From: Clostridiales bacterium
Lineage (GTDB): Bacteria > Bacillota > Clostridia > Oscillospirales > Oscillospiraceae
Direction: 5' to 3'
DNA: 43,663 nucleotides
Assembly: GCA_021203325.1 (NCBI GenBank)
Contig: JAJQBL010000112.1
Coordinates: 1 to 43,663, forward strand
Position 1 is the first letter of the stretch. Each line of letters begins with the position of its first letter. Shown here in pieces: positions 31,536 to 40,172 of the stretch. A model generated the notes under the pieces. It ran no database searches. It had not been told where the DNA came from and saw nothing but the letters and a program-made list of their open reading frames with translations. A program made the position numbers and the translations under genes.

Positions 31536-31568
31536 AAGGCGCAGGATTTTTCTGCGCCTTTCTTTTTT
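31536..31568 (+). terminator. Rightward intrinsic terminator with no obvious gene upstream
   Basis: AAGGCGCAG pairs with CTGCGCCTT around a 7-nt T-rich loop, followed by TCTTTTTT. It would stop a rightward transcript starting in the rpoB upstream region, or protect the carboxypeptidase promoter. Confidence 0.75.
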
Positions 31569-31662
31569 GCAGGGGGAACCGCCGTGGATTCGCCCCGTTC
31601 CGGCGATGGGCGGCCCGGTGCTTTGGCGGCGGAGCCGGGCCGGGAGAGGGCTCATTTCGCAA

Positions 31663-31707
31663 TCTTAAGATTTTCTTAAAACGCTCTGACGAGGTTTGGT
31701 GTACAAT
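31663..31707 (+). promoter_or_regulatory. Promoter region of the VanY-type gene with OmpR-like repeats
   Basis: TCTTAA occurs at 31663-31668 and 31674-31679, 11 bp apart, with TACAAT (31702-31707) downstream and no good -35. Directly repeated sites one turn apart at the -35 position are typical for activation by an OmpR-family response regulator. Confidence 0.45.
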
Positions 31708-31738
31708 GATTGCATCAAAGAAGGGCGGTTTGGAAGAT

Positions 31739-32632
31739 ATGACAAAAAACCGAACGAAGGGCGGGAAGCGCTGGCGGAGGGCGGCGCTGCTCCTGCCGGT
31801 GGTGCTGGCGGTGCTGGCCGCGGCAATCCTGTATTGCAAACCCGGCTGGCGGTACCGCCTGCTTGCGGGGATTGCCGTTTACCTGGAGCCTGGTGCGGAG
31901 CTGACCGAAGCCGACGGGCCTGATTTGGAAGAATACACGTTGGAGGAACTGGAATCAGATGAGCGGGTCTGCTTTGACCAGTCCCTGCTGCTGATCAACA
32001 ACGAATATCAGATCACAGAGGACTTCGCCGCCGACATCGTCTGCTATGGGGACACCGATGTGGAAATGAACCGCTGCGTAACGGAGGCCTACCGCCTGCT
32101 GGCGGCGGAGGTGCTGGAGCGGTTCGACGAGCATCTCTATATCCGCTCCGCCTACCGCACCGCAGAAGAGCAGGCGGAGACCGTCGCGGAGGACGGCGAT
32201 GTGGCCGCGCCGCTGAACGCCAGCGAGCATCAGGCGGGGCTGGCGCTGGATGTATATGTGCCCTATTACGCCGGGATGGGCTTCCTGGACAGCGAGGCGG
32301 GGCAGTATGTAAACGCAAACTGCTGGCAGTTCGGCTTCATCATTCGCTACCCCTCCTACGGGGTGGAGGAGACGGGCATCAGCTACGAGCCGTGGCACCT
32401 GCGCTATGTGGGCTTATCCCATGCGGAGCTCATCACAAAGAATCACCTGACCCTGGAGGGGTATCTTGCCGCGCTGGAGCCGGGGGTCTACTATCAGTAT
32501 GACGGCTACCTGATCTCCCGGCAGGAGGGGGAGACGCTGCTGCTGCCGGAGGGGTTCTCCGCGGCGGTGATTTCAGAGGACAATATGGGCGGCTATGTCG
32601 TCACCGCGGAGCGGGCAGGCGGCGCGGCCTGA
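31739..32632 (+). CDS. VanY-type D-alanyl-D-alanine carboxypeptidase
   Basis: The 297-residue protein has an N-terminal membrane anchor (about 15-33) and an extracellular zinc peptidase domain that trims the terminal D-Ala of peptidoglycan stem peptides. Motifs are RSAYRT (136-141), SEHQAGLALD (162-171, zinc ligands H164 and D171) and EPWH (217-220, general base E217 and ligand H220). ATG 31706 overlaps the -10 box, so ATG 31739 is the start. It is a single gene with no van cluster, hence ordinary cell-wall trimming rather than resistance. A C-terminal tail of about 75 residues follows the peptidase domain. Confidence 0.88.
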   Translation: MTKNRTKGGKRWRRAALLLPVVLAVLAAAILYCKPGWRYRLLAGIAVYLEPGAELTEADGPDLEEYTLEELESDERVCFDQSLLLINNEYQITEDFAADIVCYGDTDVEMNRCVTEAYRLLAAEVLERFDEHLYIRSAYRTAEEQAETVAEDGDVAAPLNASEHQAGLALDVYVPYYAGMGFLDSEAGQYVNANCWQFGFIIRYPSYGVEETGISYEPWHLRYVGLSHAELITKNHLTLEGYLAALEPGVYYQYDGYLISRQEGETLLLPEGFSAAVISEDNMGGYVVTAERAGGAA

Positions 32633-32730
32633 GAGGGCCGTCCCGTTCCCTTTCGACGGAATTCCCGGCAGAATTTGAGGAAAACGCTAAAAATTGAGAA
32701 GGAACCGGCCCAAACTTTGCCGTTTCGCCG

Positions 32731-32759
32731 TTGACAGCGAAAATAAAACGGAATATAAT
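32731..32759 (+). promoter_or_regulatory. Consensus promoter of the DUF6465 gene
   Basis: TTGACA (32731-32736) and TATAAT (32754-32759) are spaced exactly 17 bp apart. The transcript would have a leader of about 185 nt containing a GC-rich hairpin (CTGCCGCG...CGCGGCGCAG, about 32879-32915) just before the ribosome site. Confidence 0.85.
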
Positions 32760-32953
32760 ACATTCATGTAAATACAGTGTGATTTACTGGAATGAGGGGA
32801 ACCTCGTTCTCCGCGGGCTGTCACGATGCGGCGCGCGGCTCACTTTAGAACACGAAAACTGTGTGAACCGATGCTCCGGCTGCCGCGATGCCAGGCCGGG
32901 GGCGCGGCGCAGTTGCAGGTACACATTGATTTAGGAAGGATTGTGTGAAAATC

Positions 32954-33337
32954 ATGGCGAACGTTACCAATGATGAGATTGTAGAGGCCGTTTCCGACGC
33001 CGTTGAGGCCGTCACGGAGGCTGTGGAGCCCGCCGTCAAGAAGGCCCGCAGAGCCGCCAAGAAGGGCATGGACGCTGTCGAGCCCACCGTCAAGAAGGCC
33101 CGCAAGGCTGCCGACAAGGCCGTGAAGAAGGCCTCCGCCCCCCTGAAGCCGGAAATCTATCTCCAGTATGATTTTAAGGAAGCCAATGTCAACGACCTGG
33201 TGGCTGCTGCCAAGGCTGCCTTCCATGCGGAGTATGGCCGCGTGGGCGTGAAGAGCTGCAAGATCTATCTCAAGCCCCAGGAGAACGCCGCTTACTATGT
33301 CATCAATGAGGACTGCGTAGGCAAGCTGGATCTGTAA
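32954..33337 (+). CDS. Lys/Ala-rich DUF6465-type protein
   Basis: The protein of about 127 residues has two parts. The N-terminal 65 residues are a helical Lys/Ala repeat: AVEPAVKKARRAAKKGMD is followed by AVEPTVKKARKAADKAVKKA, like histone-H1-type tails of bacterial nucleoid proteins. The C-terminal part (EIYLQYDFKEANVNDLVAAA, then the end SCKIYLKPQENAAYYVINED) matches my memory of DUF6465, a clostridial family of unknown role. The start may be ATG 32954 or GTG 32945 (AGGAAGGA lies closer to the GTG). The consensus promoter suggests high expression. Confidence 0.7.
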   Translation: MANVTNDEIVEAVSDAVEAVTEAVEPAVKKARRAAKKGMDAVEPTVKKARKAADKAVKKASAPLKPEIYLQYDFKEANVNDLVAAAKAAFHAEYGRVGVKSCKIYLKPQENAAYYVINEDCVGKLDL

Positions 33338-33380
33338 GCCAGACCTGTAAGGGAACTCCCTGTTTTATGTCACAACGATG

Positions 33381-33416
33381 AAACGTCCGGGCAGAATCTG
33401 TCTGGACGTTTTTTTA
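33381..33416 (+). terminator. Terminator of the DUF6465 gene
   Basis: AAACGTCC.GGCAG pairs with CTG.GGACGTTT, followed by seven T. Confidence 0.85.
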
Positions 33417-33490
33417 ACGAAATGCAGGGAGACGCCCTTTGTCGGTGGAAAACAAACTTGTGCGCCGGTGCGCGGGAGAGAGGGACGATT

Positions 33491-35221
33491 GTGAAACGGT
33501 TACTGGTCTATCTGAAGGATTATAAAAAGGAAAGTGTGCTGGCCCCGCTGTTCAAGCTGCTGGAGGCCTGCTTTGACCTGCTGGTGCCTCTGGTGATGAC
33601 GGCCATCATCGACGTGGGCATCGCTCAGTCGGACAGAGGCTATATCTACCGGATGTGCCTGGTGCTGGTGCTGCTGGCCCTGGTGGGCATGGTCAGCGCC
33701 GTCACCGCCCAGTATTTCGCGGCCAGGGCCGCCGTGGGCTTCGGCACCAAGGTGCGCCACGCCCTGTTCCACCACATTCAGCACCTGAGCTTTGGCGAGG
33801 TGGACCGCATCGGCACCAGCACCTTAATTACCCGGCTGACCAGCGACTGCAACACGGTGCAGAGCGGCGTCAACATGGCCCTGCGGCTGCTGCTCCGGTC
33901 CCCCATCGTGGTCTTTGGGGCGCTGATTATGGCCTTCACCATTGACTGGCAGTGCGCCCTCATCGTGGCGGCGGTGATTCCCCTGATTGCCGGGGCGGTC
34001 TTTGGCATCACCGGCTTCACCATCCCCGGCTACAAGCGGGTGCAGGGCAAGCTGGACCGGGTGCTGGGCATCACCCATGAGAACCTGACCGGCGTCCGGG
34101 TGCTGCGGGCCTTCCGCCGGGAGGACGCGGAGGTGGAGCGGTTCGACGCCGGCAACGAGGACCTGACCCGGGAGAACCTCCGGGTGGGCCGGGTGGCGGT
34201 GCTGCTGAACCCCCTGACCTATCTCATCATCAACCTGGGGGTACTGGTCATCATCTATGTGGGCGGCTTCCGGGTGGAGGCGGGCAGCCTGACCCAGGGG
34301 GAAGTCGTGGCCCTGGTGAACTACATGGGCCAAATCCTGGTGGAGCTGGTGAAGCTGGCCAACCTGATGAATCAGCTGTCCAAAACCCTGTCCTCCGCCG
34401 ACCGCATCGCCGCCATCCTGGCGGTGGAGCCGGGCATGGGCGCGCCGGAGACCCTCCCGGAGCCTCAGAGCGCCGCCCCCGCTGTCTCCTTCCAGCACGT
34501 CAGCCTGACCTATCAGGGGGCCGGGGCGGAGAGTCTCACCGACCTGACCTTTTCCGCCCTGCCGGGGGAGACCATCGGCATTGTGGGCGGCACCGGCAGC
34601 GGCAAGTCCAGTTTGGTGGAGCTGATTCCCCGGTTCTACGACGCCACCGTAGGTTCCGTCCAGGTGGACGGGGTGGACGTGAAGGAGTATCCTCTGCCGG
34701 AGCTGCGGAAGAAAATCGGCATCGTCCCCCAGAAGGCGGTGCTGTTCACCGGCACCATCCGCTCCAATCTGCGGTGGGGCAATGAGGATGCCACCGACGA
34801 GGAGCTGTGGGAGGCCCTGCGGCTGGCCCAGGCAGAGGACGTGGTGAAGGGCAAGGGCGGCCTGGACGCCGTGGTGGCCCAGAACGGCCGGAACTTCTCC
34901 GGCGGCCAGCGGCAGCGGCTGACCATCGCCCGGGCGCTGGTGGGCAGCCCGAAGATCCTGATTCTGGACGACAGCGCCTCCGCCCTGGACTATGCCACTG
35001 ACGCGGCGCTGCGGAAGGCGCTCCGTACCATCCGGGACACGACTGTATTTATCGTCTCCCAGCGGGCGTCCAGCCTGGCCCACGCCGACAAAATCATCGT
35101 CCTGGAGGACGGCAAGGCGGTGGGCATCGGCACCTCCCGGGAGCTGCTGGAGACCTGCCCGGTGTACCGGGAAATCTACTACACCCAATTCCAGAAACCG
35201 GCGGAAAAGGAGGCGCAGTAA
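33491..35221 (+). CDS. Heterodimeric ABC exporter, subunit A (degenerate ATP site)
   Basis: The 576-residue half-transporter has six membrane helices (1-300) and an ATPase domain with Walker A GGTGSGKSS (366-374) and a normal signature SGGQRQR. Walker B is LILDDSASALD, in which D494 replaces the catalytic glutamate. That is the hallmark of the non-hydrolysing half in heterodimers such as BmrCD or TM287/288. The GTG start has AGGGA upstream. Two bases separate it from subunit B, so the two are translated together. Substrate unknown; multidrug or lipid-like compounds are usual for the family. Confidence 0.9.
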   Translation: MKRLLVYLKDYKKESVLAPLFKLLEACFDLLVPLVMTAIIDVGIAQSDRGYIYRMCLVLVLLALVGMVSAVTAQYFAARAAVGFGTKVRHALFHHIQHLSFGEVDRIGTSTLITRLTSDCNTVQSGVNMALRLLLRSPIVVFGALIMAFTIDWQCALIVAAVIPLIAGAVFGITGFTIPGYKRVQGKLDRVLGITHENLTGVRVLRAFRREDAEVERFDAGNEDLTRENLRVGRVAVLLNPLTYLIINLGVLVIIYVGGFRVEAGSLTQGEVVALVNYMGQILVELVKLANLMNQLSKTLSSADRIAAILAVEPGMGAPETLPEPQSAAPAVSFQHVSLTYQGAGAESLTDLTFSALPGETIGIVGGTGSGKSSLVELIPRFYDATVGSVQVDGVDVKEYPLPELRKKIGIVPQKAVLFTGTIRSNLRWGNEDATDEELWEALRLAQAEDVVKGKGGLDAVVAQNGRNFSGGQRQRLTIARALVGSPKILILDDSASALDYATDAALRKALRTIRDTTVFIVSQRASSLAHADKIIVLEDGKAVGIGTSRELLETCPVYREIYYTQFQKPAEKEAQ

Positions 35222-35223
35222 CC

Positions 35224-36999
35224 ATGGCAGAGAAGCAAAAAAAGTCCGCCTCCCGGTATAACCAGCGGGCGGTGCTGAAACGGGTGCTGCGGGAGCTGAA
35301 GCCCCGTATGCCGCTGCTGGTGCTGTCCCTGGTGCTGGCGGTGCTGACGGTGGCCCTGACCCTGTACCTCCCCATCCTGACGGGGCAGGCGGTGGACCTG
35401 CTGGTGGGCCCCGGCGAGGTGGACTTTTCCGGTGTGCTGAAGCTGGTGCAGCGGGGGCTGGTGGTGGTGGCCGCCACCGGCGTGCTGCAATACCTGATGA
35501 ACCTGTGCAACAACCATCTGACCTACCGCATTGTCCAGAGCCTCCGGGCCCAGGCCATCCGCACCGTTGAGAAGCTGCCCCTGTCCTACCTGGACGGCCA
35601 CACCTCCGGTGAGCTGGTGAGCCGGGTCATCGCGGACGCCGACCAGTTTGCCGACGGCCTGCTGATGGGCTTCACCCAGCTGTTCAGCGGCGTTATCACC
35701 ATCATCGGCACACTGGGCTTCATGCTGTCCCAGAACGTGTGGATCACGCTGGTGGTGGTGTGCCTGACCCCCCTGTCCCTGGTGGTGGCGGGGTTCATCG
35801 CCAGCCGCACCTATTCCATGTTCCGGCTGCAAAGCCAGACCAGAGGGGAGCAGACCGCCCTCATTGACGAGATGATCGCCGGGCAGAAGGTGGTGCAGGC
35901 CTTCGGCTATGAGGACAGGGCGCTGGAGCAGTTTGATGAAATCAACGAGCGGCTGGAGAAGTACAGCCTCCGGGCCACCTTTTTCAGCTCTCTGACCAAC
36001 CCCAGCACCCGGTTCGTGAACAACCTGGTCTATGCCGGGGTGGAGGTGTTCGGGGCCCTGGCGGTGATCGGCGGCGGTGTGTCGGTGGGCACCCTCTCCG
36101 CCTTCCTGAGCTACGCCAACCAGTACACGAAGCCCTTTAACGAGATCTCCGGCGTCATCACCGAGCTGCAAAACGCCCTGGCCTGCGCCGGCCGGCTCTT
36201 TGAGCTGATCGAGGAGGAGCCGGAGACGCCGGACGCCCCCAACGCCGTGGAGATGGGCGCCGCCCAGGGGCAGGTGGACCTGGACCATGTGTTCTTCTCC
36301 TACACGCCGGAGAAAAAGCTCATCGAGGACTTCAACCTGGCCGTGAAGCCGGGGCAGCGGGTGGCCATCGTCGGCCCCACCGGCTGCGGCAAGACTACAG
36401 TCATCAACCTGCTGATGCGCTTCTACGATGTGAACAGCGGCGAGATTCGGGTGGACGGCGTCGGCATCCAGGGCATGACCCGGAACAGCCTCCGGAAGAA
36501 TTACGGCATGATTTTGCAGGACACCTGGCTCCGCAGCGGCACCATCCGGGAGAACATCGCCATGGCCCGGCCCGACGCCACCGACGAGGAAATCGTCCTG
36601 GCCGCCAAAACCGCCCACGCCGACAGCTTCATCCGCCGCCTGCCTCAGGGCTACGACACGGTGATTCCGGAGGACGGCGGCGGCCTGAGCCAGGGGCAGA
36701 AGCAGCTGCTGTGCATTACCCGGGTGATGCTGGCCATCCCGCCCATGCTGATTCTGGACGAGGCCACCTCCTCCATCGACACCCGCACCGAGCAGAAGAT
36801 TCAGGCGGCCTTTGCCCGGCTGATGGAGGGCCGCACCAGCTTCATCGTGGCCCACCGCCTGTCCACCATCCAGAACGCAGACGTGATTCTGGTGATGAAG
36901 GACGGCCACATCATTGAGCAGGGCAACCATGAGAGCCTGCTGCGGCAGAACGGCTTCTACGCCCAGCTCTACAACAGCCAGTTCGTCATGAATGAATAA
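35224..36999 (+). CDS. Heterodimeric ABC exporter, subunit B
   Basis: The 591-residue partner half has six membrane helices, Walker A GPTGCGKT and Walker B LILDEATSS with catalytic E513. The signature is LSQGQKQ rather than LSGGQ (488-494). This altered signature pairs with the degenerate Walker B of subunit A, giving one weak and one active ATP site, as known for asymmetric exporters. AAAGGAGG lies before the ATG across the end of subunit A. The vertex-protein-like gene follows. Confidence 0.92.
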   Translation: MAEKQKKSASRYNQRAVLKRVLRELKPRMPLLVLSLVLAVLTVALTLYLPILTGQAVDLLVGPGEVDFSGVLKLVQRGLVVVAATGVLQYLMNLCNNHLTYRIVQSLRAQAIRTVEKLPLSYLDGHTSGELVSRVIADADQFADGLLMGFTQLFSGVITIIGTLGFMLSQNVWITLVVVCLTPLSLVVAGFIASRTYSMFRLQSQTRGEQTALIDEMIAGQKVVQAFGYEDRALEQFDEINERLEKYSLRATFFSSLTNPSTRFVNNLVYAGVEVFGALAVIGGGVSVGTLSAFLSYANQYTKPFNEISGVITELQNALACAGRLFELIEEEPETPDAPNAVEMGAAQGQVDLDHVFFSYTPEKKLIEDFNLAVKPGQRVAIVGPTGCGKTTVINLLMRFYDVNSGEIRVDGVGIQGMTRNSLRKNYGMILQDTWLRSGTIRENIAMARPDATDEEIVLAAKTAHADSFIRRLPQGYDTVIPEDGGGLSQGQKQLLCITRVMLAIPPMLILDEATSSIDTRTEQKIQAAFARLMEGRTSFIVAHRLSTIQNADVILVMKDGHIIEQGNHESLLRQNGFYAQLYNSQFVMNE

Positions 37000-37063
37000 G
37001 GGCGGGAGATCGTGGCAAACTACCTCCGTGCAAGCGTGTAAGAGCGTGCAAGGAGGAATGACC

Positions 37064-37294
37064 GTGATACTCTCACAAGTGACCAGAGCGCTGCCCCTGG
37101 CCCGGAGCGTACCCCTGCCTGACGGGGCCGCCCTGCTGGCGGTGCATCACCCCCAGGGGGGCGAGCTGGTGGCGGCGGACACCCTGGGCTGCCGGCCGGG
37201 CGACCGGGTGGTGCTGGGAGAGCGGGCCGCTGCCACCGCCCTGTTCGGGACAAACTGCCCCTGGGACGCGGTGGTGGTGGCCGTGCTGGAATAG
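37064..37294 (+). CDS. EutN/CcmL-like microcompartment vertex protein (orphan)
   Basis: The 76-residue protein resembles pentameric vertex proteins of bacterial microcompartments. The start is ILSQVTRALPLARSVPLPDG. The middle LVAADTLGCRPGDRVVLGER corresponds to the family's VAVDxVGAGxGExVLV region, and the end CPWDAVVVAVLE matches PVDAAIVGIID. GTG 37064 has AAGGAGG 7 nt upstream; ATG 37058 is too close to it. No shell hexamer, aldehyde dehydrogenase or eut/pdu gene is present in the window. It follows the ABC exporter with its own ribosome site and ends at a terminator. The assignment rests on pattern only. Confidence 0.65.
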   Translation: MILSQVTRALPLARSVPLPDGAALLAVHHPQGGELVAADTLGCRPGDRVVLGERAAATALFGTNCPWDAVVVAVLE

Positions 37295-37318
37295 AGAACG
37301 ACGATAAGAGTTTATGGG

Positions 37319-37352
37319 CCCGCGTCCGGGAGACCGGACGCGGGTTCTTTTT
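37319..37352 (+). terminator. Terminator after the ABC exporter / vertex-protein genes
   Basis: A perfect 11-bp stem CCCGCGTCCGG / CCGGACGCGGG with GAGA loop, followed by TTCTTTTT. Confidence 0.92.
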
Positions 37353-37465
37353 GCGGGGAAGGGAAAGGACATATCGGAAAGATTGACTTTTATGTAAAGG
37401 GGTGGTAAGCTGTTAGTCATTTTATGGTTCAGTTGTGGCACCTTTGTTTATCTCAGCTGACTCCC

Positions 37466-37494
37466 TTGCCATCCCCCCGCATCTCTGCTATACT
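37466..37494 (+). promoter_or_regulatory. Promoter of the GNAT gene
   Basis: TTGCCA (37466-37471) and TATACT (37489-37494) are spaced 17 bp apart, about 68 nt before the start codon. Confidence 0.6.
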
Positions 37495-37561
37495 ACACCC
37501 GGGCAGGCGTGCCCCGTCCCCTGCCGGAAGCGCAACCATCATTTCTGAAGGAGACGTACTC

Positions 37562-37972
37562 ATGATTACCTACACAGAGCAGAAGAACTTCACAGCCGAG
37601 CAGGTGCAGGCCCTGTTTCTGTCCGTGGGCTGGGTGTCCGGCCAGTATCCCACAAGGCTGCACAAGGCGCTGATGCACTCCTCCACCGTCATCACCGCCT
37701 GGGACGGCGATACCCTGGTCGGTCTGGCGCGGGTGCTGGACGACAGCGAGTTGGTGGCCTATATGCACTATGTGCTGGTGCGTCCGGACTATCAGCATCA
37801 GGGGATTGCAAACCATATGGTTGAGCTGGTACGGGAAAAGTACAAGCACTACCTTTATCTTGAAATCATGCCGGAGGAAAGCAAAAACGCGACCTTCTAT
37901 CAGCGCTTCGGCTTTCAGGTGATGGAGGACGGCGTCGCCATGCAGATTTGCAATTTCGAGGACCGGAGATAA
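37562..37972 (+). CDS. GNAT-family N-acetyltransferase
   Basis: The 136-residue acetyltransferase has the acetyl-CoA-binding motif VLVRPDYQHQGIANHMV (the RxxGxA-like loop reads QHQGIA), preceded by the strand LVGLARVLDD and followed by YLEIMPEESKNATFYQRFGF. These small GNAT enzymes acetylate amines, peptides or toxins; substrate unknown. ATG 37562 follows AAGGAG. Single gene with its own promoter and a shared terminator. Confidence 0.88.
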   Translation: MITYTEQKNFTAEQVQALFLSVGWVSGQYPTRLHKALMHSSTVITAWDGDTLVGLARVLDDSELVAYMHYVLVRPDYQHQGIANHMVELVREKYKHYLYLEIMPEESKNATFYQRFGFQVMEDGVAMQICNFEDRR

Positions 37973-38062
37973 AAACCGGCGGCTGAATGAGAAGGACGCC
38001 GCCCAAAGCCGCCCGGAGAAGCGCGTTTTGCGCCGCTGCGGAGCGGGCGCGGCGTGTAAAGG

Positions 38063-38105
38063 AAAACCCCCGCAGGGCCCCAAATCGGAGCCCTGCGAGG
38101 GTTTT
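38063..38105. terminator. Bidirectional terminator between GNAT and ygbA
   Basis: AAAACCCCCGCAGGGC pairs with GCCCTGCG.GGGTTTT, between two convergent genes. Confidence 0.85.
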
Positions 38106-38151
38106 GTCGTCGTTTTACCGCGCCGCAGGCGTCGGCGGGACAGCGGTCAGG

Positions 38152-38514
38152 TCATTCCGCTTTCTGCTGCGGCTCGTTGCCGCTCAGTCTGTTTTGCTCC
38201 CTCTTTGTCTCGACCACATGGCGGATTGCGGCGGCGGGATGGTGAAACAGCATCCGCGGCCCGGAAAAGCGCATCACCTGCCGAATTTTCTCCCGCATTT
38301 CCGGCTTATAGCAATGGACCGTGCAGTTGGAGCAGAAGGTTTTCGTTTCCATAAAGGGGCACTTGTCGCTGCGCTGACGGGCGTACTCCGCCAGGGCCGC
38401 GCAGTCCGGGCAGAGGGCCCCCTTCGTGTGGTGGTTCTTTTTGCAGTAGAGGGCAATCATCTGGGAGACCATCTGCTTCTCCCGCTCCCGCTTGGTTTCC
38501 GTGCGGTTCTTCAT
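38152..38514 (-). CDS. ygbA: YgbA-type nitric-oxide-responsive protein
   Basis: The 120-residue protein matches the family called nitrous oxide-stimulated promoter (YgbA_NO): MIALYCKKNHHTKG, then LCPDCAALAEYARQRSDKCP, CSNCTVHCYKPEMREKIRQV and MRFSGPRMLFHHP. Cysteines 24, 35, 38, 52, 61, 64 and 68 suggest an iron-sulfur or metal site. In enteric bacteria YgbA is induced by nitric oxide and supports recovery from nitrosative stress. Its ATG shares one base with the stop of the CydC-like gene, so it is the third gene of that operon. An NO/iron role is inferred from family and context. Confidence 0.88.
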   Translation of the reverse strand: MKNRTETKREREKQMVSQMIALYCKKNHHTKGALCPDCAALAEYARQRSDKCPFMETKTFCSNCTVHCYKPEMREKIRQVMRFSGPRMLFHHPAAAIRHVVETKREQNRLSGNEPQQKAE

Positions 38515-40172
38515 CAGCTCATCCTCCCGTGCTCCACCGAGTAGACCGTGTCGGCGATCCGCATGGTGGATTTGCGGTGGGACACCAGCACCACCGTCTT
38601 GTCCGCCTGCTCCTCCCGGAGGGAGCGGAGAATCACCGCCTCATTCAGGCTGTCCAGATTGCTGGTGGGCTCGTCCAGCAGCACGAAGGGGGCATCGTGG
38701 AGGAAGGCCCGGGCCAGCCCCAGCCGCTGCCGTTCCCCGCCGGAGAGGGTGTCCCCCAGCTCACCCACCGGGGTGTCGTAGCCCTGGGGCAGGGTCATGA
38801 TGAAGTCGTGGACGGAGGCTTTCCTGCAGGCCGCCTCGATTTCTTCGTCCGTGGCGTCCAGCTTCGCAATGCGGAGGTTGCTCCGGATGCTGTCGTGGAA
38901 GAGGTGGGTTTCCTGGGTGACAAAGCTCTCCATATCCCGCAAGTTCGCCGTGTTGATGGCGTCTACTGCTGTGCCGGAGACGGAGATGGTTCCCCGGTCC
39001 ACGCTCCAGAACCGCATCAGCAGCTTCAGCAGGGTGGACTTTCCGCTGCCGCTGCGGCCCGTGATACCGATGATCTGACGCTCCGGGAACCGGGCGGAGA
39101 CGTTCTGCAAAATGACCTCCTGACCGTAGGAGAATGTCACATCCTCCGCCGCCGCGCCGTGGAAGGCCACCTCCGGCTGACCGGAGATCTCCTCCGTCAC
39201 CGGCGTTTCCTCCAGAATATCCAGCACCCGGTTGCCCGCCGCAAAGGTGTTTTGCAGGGTGCTGCCCAGCCCCGCCAGGGCCACCGCAGGGCCGAAGGAG
39301 GAGAACAGCGCGATAACGGGGATCACCACCCCGGCGAAGTCCACCTGCCCCTGCCGGTAAAGGGCGGCCGCCGCCAGCAGCATGGCCAGGTCGAAGAGGA
39401 GGATGACCGTGTTGGTCACGGCGCTGTTCAGCCCCGCGTTCTGCTTCATCTGCTCCTCGGTTTGGGAAAGGTCGTCGGTGCGGCGGTTCATCTCCGCCAG
39501 GCGGTTGGCCCCCTGGGCGTACTGGATGGTCTCGGACAGGCCCCGCATGCTGTCCAGCACGAAGCCGGACAGCTCCCCGGCGCCGGTACGGAAGCGCAGC
39601 CCCGCGTCTCCGCTGAGCCGGGAAACCGCCAGGGGCATGAGAACCCCCACCGTCAGATACGCCGCCAGGGCCAGCAGCCCCAGCGCCCAGTGGAAGGAGC
39701 CGATGAACAGGCAGAGGATGACGGTAAACAGCAGGGCAATGGCCGCCGGGGAAATGGTGTGGGCATAGAACACCTCCAGCAGCTCGATGTCCGAGGTGAT
39801 GACAGAGATCAAATCCCCCTTGTCCCGGCCCTCCAGCTTGGCGGGGCAGAGCTTCCGCAGGGCGCGGAATACCTGGTCCCGAATCAGGGCCAGCAGCTTG
39901 AAGGCGATGAAGTGGTTGCAGGCCTGCTCCCCATACCGCAGCACCGCCCGCAGGAGGGCAAAGAGCAGCACGCAGACAAAGATGCCCACGAGGGAAAAGG
40001 GGGTATCCAGCCCCAGCAGCTCCAGCACGGCATAGCCGCCGAGAACGGTGATGGAGGTGGCGCACAGGTGGCCCACCAGCCCCATGCAGATGGCCAGCAC
40101 CATAAAGCCCGTCAGAGGCTTCACCAGCCCCACCAGCCGCAGCATCACGGTGAATCCGCTTCTCTTTTTCAT
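38514..40172 (-). CDS. cydC: CydC-like ABC exporter subunit
   Basis: The 552-residue half-transporter has six membrane helices in the first 300 residues and an ATPase domain with GRSGSGKST, LSGGERQRLGLARAFL and FVLLDEPTSNLD. It fits the CydC side of CydDC, which in known bacteria exports thiols or handles heme so that cytochrome bd can assemble. There is no cydAB in the window, so the substrate is open. ATG 40172 overlaps the stop of the CydD-like gene as ATGA. The gene name is by similarity and by pairing. Confidence 0.8.
   Translation of the reverse strand: MKKRSGFTVMLRLVGLVKPLTGFMVLAICMGLVGHLCATSITVLGGYAVLELLGLDTPFSLVGIFVCVLLFALLRAVLRYGEQACNHFIAFKLLALIRDQVFRALRKLCPAKLEGRDKGDLISVITSDIELLEVFYAHTISPAAIALLFTVILCLFIGSFHWALGLLALAAYLTVGVLMPLAVSRLSGDAGLRFRTGAGELSGFVLDSMRGLSETIQYAQGANRLAEMNRRTDDLSQTEEQMKQNAGLNSAVTNTVILLFDLAMLLAAAALYRQGQVDFAGVVIPVIALFSSFGPAVALAGLGSTLQNTFAAGNRVLDILEETPVTEEISGQPEVAFHGAAAEDVTFSYGQEVILQNVSARFPERQIIGITGRSGSGKSTLLKLLMRFWSVDRGTISVSGTAVDAINTANLRDMESFVTQETHLFHDSIRSNLRIAKLDATDEEIEAACRKASVHDFIMTLPQGYDTPVGELGDTLSGGERQRLGLARAFLHDAPFVLLDEPTSNLDSLNEAVILRSLREEQADKTVVLVSHRKSTMRIADTVYSVEHGRMS

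Noticed and set aside
31706-31738. Earlier ATG for the VanY-type gene
   Set aside because: It overlaps the TACAAT -10 box, so it would not be in the transcript.
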